A DNA stretch of 11,387 nucleotides, from NCBI GenBank assembly GCA_013044465.1, contig JABEUL010000216.1, forward strand, positions 1 through 11,387, written 5' to 3'. Source of the DNA: Acidimicrobiales bacterium. GTDB lineage: Bacteria; Actinomycetota; Acidimicrobiia; Acidimicrobiales; JABEUL01. Both the position numbers and the translations under genes were made by a program. Positions within the stretch are counted from its first letter, which is position 1. Every line of letters begins with the position of its first letter. The notes beneath the pieces are model-generated. The model did no database searches and had not been told where the DNA came from. It was given only the letters and a program-made list of their open reading frames with translations. Shown here piece after piece: positions 1-5,468 of this stretch.

Positions 1-1259
1 AATTTTATACTTGCCGCCCCAACTAAAACTGCGACACCAAAGAATACAAAAGTTGTGGACCTTCCAGCAACTTCAGCGGTCAGTGGAGCTAATCGTGCAA
101 TTAAAGTGAAGGGAAGCAGTGCCGCAATAACTACTATTGGGAAAAAGTATCTAATCGAGATAACACCTTCTTGACGCCACGGTCTCGAAAAGATCGAGTA
201 CGCAATTAGGACACACCACAATCCAGCTGCTACAAGCATCATTAATTCCTCAGGTAACGGAGTTGCGATACCTGATGCGCCATGAAAAAGAGTTCGCTGA
301 CTTGAGCCAAGGGTAAAGAGCGAACCAAGACTTTTTATAGCTGAAGAAAATATTGGTTGCAAATAGGTATAGAGCTGATGAAATGAAATTGCAGTCCACA
401 AGGTCAGAAAAGCAGTAGAAAGCATCACCAACACACCAAGCCCTCCCAAACTCTTAGATCCTCTACGTATGACAAGATAAAGGTACAGACACAAAAGCGC
501 ACCGACGGTTGCAAGTCCAACTATGTGGTGAGTGACAATAGTAGCCATAGTTAGCAAAAGTGGAAGAAAATAGTTCTTTCTTGGCAATCCCCTTCGGATG
601 GCACACACTGCAAGGGCAACTGCTTGAGCGCCAAGTGAAATTGCCAAAGTCTCGTAGCTATAACCGGCGTTAAATGAATAAAACTGCGGACTACCCATAT
701 ATGCCAATACAGCCACGGTCGACATAGCTTCATTTGAAGTCACGCAATTTACAAATCTGAAAATGGCATCTATCAATAGCAGCCTTGCTAAAAACAGCAA
801 AACACAAATAGATAGGTTAAAAGGAAGCCCAGTGAACTTACGAATGAATAAAGTTGCTGATTCTAAACCTGGGTAGTTCGGGCTTATGGGAAGCAATGTA
901 TTGGAAACGTTCAGGGTGTGAAAGTAAGAGATTTGCCACAACGTAGTTTGGTGTAGCAGTTCATCAAATCCATCTGGAAGCATGGGATTCAAAAAAAATA
1001 CTGACAAGAATAAAATTGCACCAAGCCACTTAAGTGTTGGTAATTTAGCCACCTTTTCATTTCTAAGTACTGAGTAGCAAAGCGGGCTAAATGATAGTGT
1101 CAGCCCAACAAAAAATATCTCTACAGCCAGATGAGAGTAATTCCCGCTCCGGCCAGCAGCATAACCAATTGAGGTAATAAGAAGACCCAACGCGGATAAA
1201 GTTAGTGCCTTTATATCAACCGTTACATCGGGAATAGTTTGCTTTATAGAATCTGTCAT
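1..1259 (-). CDS. Polytopic membrane protein, GT-C glycosyltransferase-like (3' end beyond left edge)
   Basis: The minus strand is open from an ATG at 1259 to base 1 without a stop, giving about 419 residues; the C-terminus lies outside the window. The protein alternates hydrophobic segments with short polar loops. After the second or third membrane segment comes a loop with P-D-G-F-D-E-L-L-H (D99, E100, H103), then S-P-N-Y-P-G-L-E (126-133), S-P-Q-F-Y-S-F near 190 and T-H-H at 243-245. This arrangement, with an acidic pair in the first large outer loop, fits GT-C type lipid-linked-sugar glycosyltransferases of the bacterial envelope. I recognise the pattern but not the exact family, and donor and acceptor are unknown. 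The ATG is the first start after an in-frame TGA at 1296-1298. No good Shine-Dalgarno sequence precedes it. It lies 28 bases after a decayed gene on the same strand, so the two were probably once an operon. Confidence 0.7.
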   Translation of the reverse strand, partial: MTDSIKQTIPDVTVDIKALTLSALGLLITSIGYAAGRSGNYSHLAVEIFFVGLTLSFSPLCYSVLRNEKVAKLPTLKWLGAILFLSVFFLNPMLPDGFDELLHQTTLWQISYFHTLNVSNTLLPISPNYPGLESATLFIRKFTGLPFNLSICVLLFLARLLLIDAIFRFVNCVTSNEAMSTVAVLAYMGSPQFYSFNAGYSYETLAISLGAQAVALAVCAIRRGLPRKNYFLPLLLTMATIVTHHIVGLATVGALLCLYLYLVIRRGSKSLGGLGVLVMLSTAFLTLWTAISFHQLYTYLQPIFSSAIKSLGSLFTLGSSQRTLFHGASGIATPLPEELMMLVAAGLWCVLIAYSIFSRPWRQEGVISIRYFFPIVVIAALLPFTLIARLAPLTAEVAGRSTTFVFFGVAVLVGAASIK

Positions 1260-1287
1260 AGGTAATAACTGCCGAGAACGCCTTAGT

Positions 1288-1666
1288 TCACCTTTTCAAC
1301 TCTATACTCTCCACATCCCAAAGATTCGCAATACCAGGTCCATCATCTGGGACATTCATCGCGAACTGATAATATTTTTGGCAGATGCGGCCATCTCGAC
1401 ACATCTACAATCATAAAGTATATTAAATACCTATTGTCCTTGCACCAGGCAAATCGATTTGAAAGTAACCTCGTTAATTCACTTTCATACCTCCGTCACT
1501 ACTTTGATTTCCACAGATCAGGAGAGACAGATACATAGCTGCACCTAGCCAAAGACTTTTCTTTAATTATCTGCAGATATGTCAGACTAACTTTATTCAT
1601 GCCAATACCTGCAGTGGAAATACCCCTATTTTTTAAGCAATTACAACTGAGTCGGCCTATGCATAG
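1288..1666 (-). pseudogene. Decayed gene remnant upstream of the GT-C-like gene
   Basis: Three consecutive minus-strand stretches read like protein but are broken. Bases 1666-1502 give 55 open codons (including KNRGISTAGIGMNKVSLTYL), ended by TAG then TGA at 1501-1496. The same frame reopens at 1495-1346 for 50 codons (including LTRLLSNRFAWCKDNRYLIY). A different frame then gives 38 codons from 1404 to a TGA at 1290-1288 (including YYQFAMNVPDDGPGIANLWD and ending ESIELKR). A single soluble protein end broken by two stops and one frameshift near 1350-1410 explains this best. The natural composition of the last piece, and its end 28 bases before the next gene on the same strand, argue against chance. 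I do not recognise the family. No start codon can be assigned, and the gene may have begun further right. Confidence 0.5.
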
Positions 1667-2014
1667 TTAAAGCTCATGTTTTTATTGCTATTGCGCTCTT
1701 ATTGTCCGGATACTTTCAATCCTTGTTCGATATCTCGATCACCATCACATGCCTGCTTATTCTCTGCCTGAAAGCTTGGTTGGACGAATCAATAACATTT
1801 TGTGCTCACCTTCGCCTCAGCTAGTGTTCTCGTAGTTCCATTTCTATCATAATATTTATCTAATTGTCTTCTACTTCAAAGTCTTTCTAGCCGGTCAGGA
1901 TGATGCGTAATGGGTGTAACTAAATATCCATGTCTTCGTGGTTCATGTCCACCGCCTTTAACTGCACAAATTTAGTCATAGTGGTATTATTTCGACATGG
2001 CATTTACTAGATAG
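1667..2014. other. Gene-free stretch with ambiguous coding traces
   Basis: No intact gene is visible here. The plus strand has an open run at 1651-1821 with strongly hydrophobic content (HVFIAIALLLSGYF, later ITITCLLILCLKAWLDES). It continues in the next frame at 1796-1849 as VLTFASASVLVVPF, which could be remains of a membrane protein. The minus strand of the same bases gives hydrophilic runs at 1875-1792 (LDKYYDRNGTTRTLAEAKVS) and 1793-1719 (NQAFRQRISRHVMVIEIS), which could equally extend the decayed gene to the left. T-rich DNA yields hydrophobic translations by chance, so I cannot choose a strand. I found no tRNA, tandem repeat or transposon end. Confidence 0.3.
1963..1990 (+). promoter_or_regulatory. 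Possible sigma-70 type promoter for the propeller gene
   Basis: TGCACA (1963-1968, four of six matches to TTGACA) is followed after 16 bases by TATTAT (1985-1990, five of six matches to TATAAT). Transcription would begin near 1997, leaving a short leader that contains GGAGATAGGA. The position suits the plus-strand gene that follows. It was chosen by eye in AT-rich DNA, where such matches arise easily. Confidence 0.25.
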
Positions 2015-2020
2015 TGGTTT

Positions 2021-2030
2021 GGAGATAGGA
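2021..2030 (+). promoter_or_regulatory. Shine-Dalgarno-like sequence far from the annotated TTG start
   Basis: GGAGATAGGA is the best ribosome-binding sequence in front of the propeller gene, but it lies 44 bases before the TTG at 2075. From GGAG it is 8 bases to an in-frame ATA at 2033, which would add 14 residues (MDKKNKLGNTLRAI if read as a start). That basic stretch before the first hydrophobic segment is what a membrane protein N-terminus should look like. An in-frame TAG at 2012-2014 limits any further extension. Confidence 0.45.
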
Positions 2031-2074
2031 CAATAGATAAGAAAAATAAACTCGGCAATACACTTCGGGCAATA

Positions 2075-3715
2075 TTGGCTTTAGAGGCGGCTTTGATAGC
2101 GACTTTATTTGCCGCACCTATTGTTTACTATACTTTCAATTCGACAATAATGCCTTCTGGTGTTTTGTCATGCGGTGTTTTTTCACCTTCAGGTTGTATC
2201 GTCATCTACAGGATCAACTTCGTGAAATTCCTTATAGTTCTGATATTTACTTTTATAGTTATAATCTCTCTGATATTTGGATCGATCCCTCTCACCAAAT
2301 CCATCGGAAGTCGCAAGAGCATTAAGGTTCTAGGTTTTCTTAGTTCAATGGGGGTCTTACTCCAACCAGGGCTCATATTGGTTGGAGTGTTTTTAATGTT
2401 TGGCATAAATTCCCAGAATCTTTCCAACGTACGTCCAACAATATACGAGGATTTTACCTTATTTTTAATGGTTTTACTCAACTCCGTAGCACTAATCATT
2501 GCCGTCTTAATTAAGCCGTTGTCTTATATGGCAAGAAGAAACCGAGTTGGTCTTCAAATTAGCATATTGTTATTTGGCATTGGGCTGTTGGCAGTTTTTA
2601 GCTTTAGCCCAAGTAATTTTTTAAATGGCTCTGCGAATGGATACCGTGAGGCACACGGAGTCTTCTCCGGTTACTCTTCATCCGCTTTGAATGTCGATTG
2701 CCCGACATTAGGGAACTGCATTTCCGTGATTTACGGAGGTAATACTGCCTCAGTAATTACAAGTTCGGATAGCAAATTTTACATCGCAGATAAAATTGAT
2801 GCGTCAAACAATGGAGTCTTGTTTCCAAGTCAGATATCATGCTCTTCTGTTTATTTATGCGCAGTACTTTTGAGGAATGCCAATTCAGAGACCAGCCATC
2901 TATATCTCGGTATCACGCGGAATTTTGGAAAGTCCTTTTCAACAGTGTTAACTTTACCGTACAGTCCAAACGATCTTCCTGTACTCAGATGCCGGTCAAC
3001 ATCGGCTTGTTACTTTATTTACGGAGACACCTATTATTCAGGAAATGGTGGCGCAAATTGGACTGATGTCAACAAAAAGACAAGTCTTTCCTCCGTAGTG
3101 GGCCTCGCTTGTTTGAATAACACAAGTTGCCTAGTGAAAGTTGCTACTAATTCTAGAGGCTTGCTCTATAGAACTACAGACAGTGGCACCACTTGGTCCA
3201 AGCTTCATCTAACTGGTTATTTACCTGCGGGACCTATTAGGTGCGGATTAGGGGGGAAATGTTTTCTCTGGAGTCGGAGTAGCTCCAATCAAAACAGTCT
3301 TATTTTAATTGACCTTATTGCAGGCAGCTATCAGCAACTCGCCTTTAATCCATTAGGCGGGCTTAATAATGGCGGAACATTTCCCATTGATTTTCAATGT
3401 CGAACTTCCATTAATTGTGTTGCATTGCTTGAATCAAGTTCTGATACCCACCAATTGTCACTTTGGATTACGTCCAATGGAGGTATCAATTGGAAAGAAG
3501 AGGCTGTAGGAACTTATCAATTAACGTTGTCTGAGTACATGGAAGGCATTCCCGCTTTATCATGCCCAACTTCTACTACTTGTAAGTTTTTAGTAGTCAA
3601 CTATTCACAAGTGTCGTCGGGTTCAAGTAGTAATAATTTCAGTGACTTTGAATATCCAACACTAATGATTGCCTCCATTACAGGGGATAAGCTCACCATG
3701 ACCAATTTACCGTGA
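2075..3715 (+). CDS. Membrane-anchored protein with C-terminal seven-repeat propeller (Asp-box, C-x5-C)
   Basis: The 546 residues fall into two halves. Residues 1-177 hold about five hydrophobic segments (roughly 1-20, 47-70, 84-108, 125-147 and 156-177). From about 185 to the end is a soluble domain. It contains seven C-x5-C pairs in regular spacing (first pair C209 and C215), for example DCPTLGNC, RCRSTSAC and SCPTSTTC. Between them lie Asp-box-like motifs S/T-x-D/N-x-G-x-T/S-W/F: TRNFGKSF, SGNGGANW, TTDSGTTW, TSNGGINW. Seven repeats suggest a seven-bladed beta-propeller of the BNR/sialidase-like or Ycf48-like fold, each blade holding one disulfide, facing outward. This is a fold prediction and gives no substrate; sialidase active-site residues were not identified. 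TTG at 2075 is the only canonical start in the open frame, but an ATA at 2033 is better placed after a Shine-Dalgarno sequence. The gene stands alone between two non-coding stretches. Confidence 0.75.
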   Translation: MALEAALIATLFAAPIVYYTFNSTIMPSGVLSCGVFSPSGCIVIYRINFVKFLIVLIFTFIVIISLIFGSIPLTKSIGSRKSIKVLGFLSSMGVLLQPGLILVGVFLMFGINSQNLSNVRPTIYEDFTLFLMVLLNSVALIIAVLIKPLSYMARRNRVGLQISILLFGIGLLAVFSFSPSNFLNGSANGYREAHGVFSGYSSSALNVDCPTLGNCISVIYGGNTASVITSSDSKFYIADKIDASNNGVLFPSQISCSSVYLCAVLLRNANSETSHLYLGITRNFGKSFSTVLTLPYSPNDLPVLRCRSTSACYFIYGDTYYSGNGGANWTDVNKKTSLSSVVGLACLNNTSCLVKVATNSRGLLYRTTDSGTTWSKLHLTGYLPAGPIRCGLGGKCFLWSRSSSNQNSLILIDLIAGSYQQLAFNPLGGLNNGGTFPIDFQCRTSINCVALLESSSDTHQLSLWITSNGGINWKEEAVGTYQLTLSEYMEGIPALSCPTSTTCKFLVVNYSQVSSGSSSNNFSDFEYPTLMIASITGDKLTMTNLP

Positions 3716-3773
3716 GTTCTAAAGATGTGTAAATCGCCAAACTGGAAGATCGATGGAAATGAGATGTTTATTG

Positions 3774-3793
3774 AATATTGCAAATGCAATATT
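3774..3793. repeat. Perfect palindrome in the hen1 leader, candidate operator
   Basis: AATATTGCAAATGCAATATT consists of two perfect 9-base inverted arms separated by AA. As RNA it would be an 8-bp stem with loop AAAT. No run of T follows on either strand, so an intrinsic terminator is unlikely. The symmetry and 20-base length suit a dimeric DNA-binding regulator. It lies 59 bases after the propeller gene and 280 bases before the chosen hen1 start. No regulator gene is adjacent. Confidence 0.5.
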
Positions 3794-3864
3794 AAGGCAC
3801 TTAAGGTTCGCCTAATTATTCTTTGAATTTTGGTAAGAGCATATTGAGGCGATGCTTTCTCACA

Positions 3865-3887
3865 CGACCAGATTGATTAATAGGTCG
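3865..3887. repeat. Imperfect dyad CGACC-N13-GGTCG in the hen1 leader
   Basis: Two 5-base inverted arms, CGACC and GGTCG, flank 13 bases that contain a smaller ATT-GATT-AAT symmetry. This could be a weak hairpin or a protein site. An arm of this length arises easily by chance. Confidence 0.2.
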
Positions 3888-4073
3888 AAATTCCTTACAG
3901 GGTTGCACTAACAATTTTAGACTAATTCTTTGGGTCTGCCGTCAAATAATTGAATCGGAACATTTCCCTGTGGTTAGTTATTCCCAAGTATCAGGATATG
4001 AAAGGCATTGGCTGAGAATAGCTTGTGCACGGTTTTTACACGTAATAGCTCCAGATGGTGCACAATGGGATAT

Positions 4074-5468
4074 ATGATCTTGACAATCTCGACTACCTAT
4101 CGACCTGCTACAGATTTAGGATACTTACTGAGAAAGAATCCTGATCGACACCAAACCTTCGATGTATTTGGGGCTACGGCACATGTCTTCTACCCGGTAG
4201 CTACTGACGAACGCTGCACGGTAGCGCTTCTCCTTGAGGTGGATCCGATCGACTTAGTTCGGAGAAGGGGCCAAAGGCATGCCGGGATCGTTAATCAGTA
4301 TGTTAACGACCGACCCTATGGCGCGAACTCTCTTTTATCAGTAGCGCTCGGCAAAGTGTTCTCTTCAGCGAGAACCGGTAAGTCACTTGACAGACCAGAA
4401 CTTGCAGCTTCAATTATGCCATTGGAAGTAACAATTGCAGCTCTACCCTCTGACGGTGGTGCCGAGTTGATTTGCCAACTATTTGAGCCGCTTGGTTATA
4501 TTGTTGAGGTCACATCCGAGCTTCTGGATTCCGCTTTTCCACAATGGGGAGAGTCGCGCTATCATCGGGTGGATCTTTCAATTACTGCTCAACTATCAGA
4601 TGTACTAACCCATTTGACAGTTCTTATCCCTTCGTTAGATGGATCCAAACACTATTGGGTCGGCGACGATGAGGTAGATAAACTCCTTCATCGCGGTGGT
4701 GACTGGTTGTCAACTCACCCTCTTAAAGACCTTATTATGCGCCGATACCTAATGGATCAAAGAGCTCTCACTCGTGAAGCGCTAAGGCGCTTGAGTGGCG
4801 AGGACTACTCCGACCCTGACGAGCGGACCAGACAAGGTGATTCAGCCGAAGCAAGCCTTGAACGTCCGATGAGTCTGAACGAGCAGCGAATGCAAGCTAT
4901 TGTTAAGACTCTTCACGAAGTCGGCGCCAAAACAGTCGCTGATCTCGGTTGCGGTGAAGGGAAGCTTCTTGAATTATTAATCGCTGATTCACATTTCACC
5001 AAGATAATCGGGATGGATGTGTCACTCCATGCTCTTGAACGTTCCAAGAAGAGACTGTATTACGAATCAATGGCCCAGCGTCAGCAAGAACGAATCCAAC
5101 TCATACACGGCTCTTTGACATACCGAGATAAACGGCTATCAGGCTGGGACGCCGCAACTGTAATCGAAGTTATTGAGCACCTAGATCCCGATCGACTTAT
5201 TGCATTTTGTGATTCCATTTTTGGCCATGCCCAACCATCTTGCGTCATAATAACGACTCCTAATGCTGATTATAATGAAGTGTTTACGTCATTGAATAAA
5301 GGGGAACTTCGCCATCCTGACCACCGTTTCGAATGGAGTCGGCATGAATTTGCAGAATGGGCACAACAGATTAGCAGCCATTATAAATACAGAGTTCAAT
5401 TTCGACCTGTTGGAGATGAACATTTAGAACTGGGCTCACCTACACAGATGGCGGTATTTTCGAGATGA
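4074..5468 (+). CDS. hen1: Hen1, 3' terminal RNA ribose 2'-O-methyltransferase
   Basis: Bacterial Hen1 methylates the 2'-OH of the 3' terminal nucleotide of a cleaved RNA with S-adenosylmethionine, so that the junction later sealed by Pnkp resists the same cleavage. The 464 residues match the usual family length. Residues 1 to about 245 are the Hen1-specific N-terminal region (opening MILTISTTYRPATDLGYLL, with FYPVATDERCTVALLLEVDP), which in characterised systems activates the Pnkp ligase. The methyltransferase domain follows, with SAM motif A-D-L-G-C-G-E-G (289-296), metal-binding E365, E368 and H369 in EVIEHLDPDRL, the TTPNADYN loop, and H417 in RHPDHRFEW. These four metal ligands fall one position from E366, E369, H370 and H418 of the Clostridium thermocellum enzyme. 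The open frame reaches back to a TTG at 4008, but homology begins at the ATG at 4074; an ATG at 4065 is also possible. Only a weak GGGA precedes it. The stop overlaps the pnkp start (ATGA), indicating translational coupling. Confidence 0.95.
   Translation: MILTISTTYRPATDLGYLLRKNPDRHQTFDVFGATAHVFYPVATDERCTVALLLEVDPIDLVRRRGQRHAGIVNQYVNDRPYGANSLLSVALGKVFSSARTGKSLDRPELAASIMPLEVTIAALPSDGGAELICQLFEPLGYIVEVTSELLDSAFPQWGESRYHRVDLSITAQLSDVLTHLTVLIPSLDGSKHYWVGDDEVDKLLHRGGDWLSTHPLKDLIMRRYLMDQRALTREALRRLSGEDYSDPDERTRQGDSAEASLERPMSLNEQRMQAIVKTLHEVGAKTVADLGCGEGKLLELLIADSHFTKIIGMDVSLHALERSKKRLYYESMAQRQQERIQLIHGSLTYRDKRLSGWDAATVIEVIEHLDPDRLIAFCDSIFGHAQPSCVIITTPNADYNEVFTSLNKGELRHPDHRFEWSRHEFAEWAQQISSHYKYRVQFRPVGDEHLELGSPTQMAVFSR

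Larger units (their letters stand above)
3716..4073. other. 358-base intergenic leader of the hen1-pnkp operon
   Basis: No gene or gene remnant is readable in this stretch on either strand. It contains a perfect palindrome (3774-3793), a second dyad (3865-3887) and a small TCAA-N4-TTGA element at 3942-3953. I found no pair of -35 and -10 boxes that clearly stands out, and no GC-rich hairpin with a T-tract that would end transcription from the propeller gene. Whether hen1-pnkp is read from its own promoter here or by readthrough is open, though the length and the palindromes favour an own promoter. Confidence 0.5.

Noticed and set aside
1920..1979. 19-codon minus-strand ORF beginning MTKFVQLKAVDMNHEDMDI
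   Set aside because: Short, without a ribosome-binding site; more likely chance or part of the decayed region.
2206..2499. 97-codon open frame antisense to the propeller gene's membrane domain
   Set aside because: Complement of hydrophobic codons, with no domain and no upstream signals.
3806..3812. GGTTCG-like motif resembling a tRNA T-loop
   Set aside because: No acceptor stem, anticodon arm or paired T-stem around it.
3998..4015. Five-codon mini-ORF (ATG AAA GGC ATT GGC TGA) in the hen1 leader as an attenuator
   Set aside because: Too short, with AGGA too close to the ATG, and no alternative hairpins or codon bias that would suggest attenuation.
4008..4073. Upstream TTG start adding 22 residues to Hen1
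   Set aside because: Family homology begins at MILTISTT (4074). The added residues look non-family and no ribosome-binding sequence precedes the TTG.
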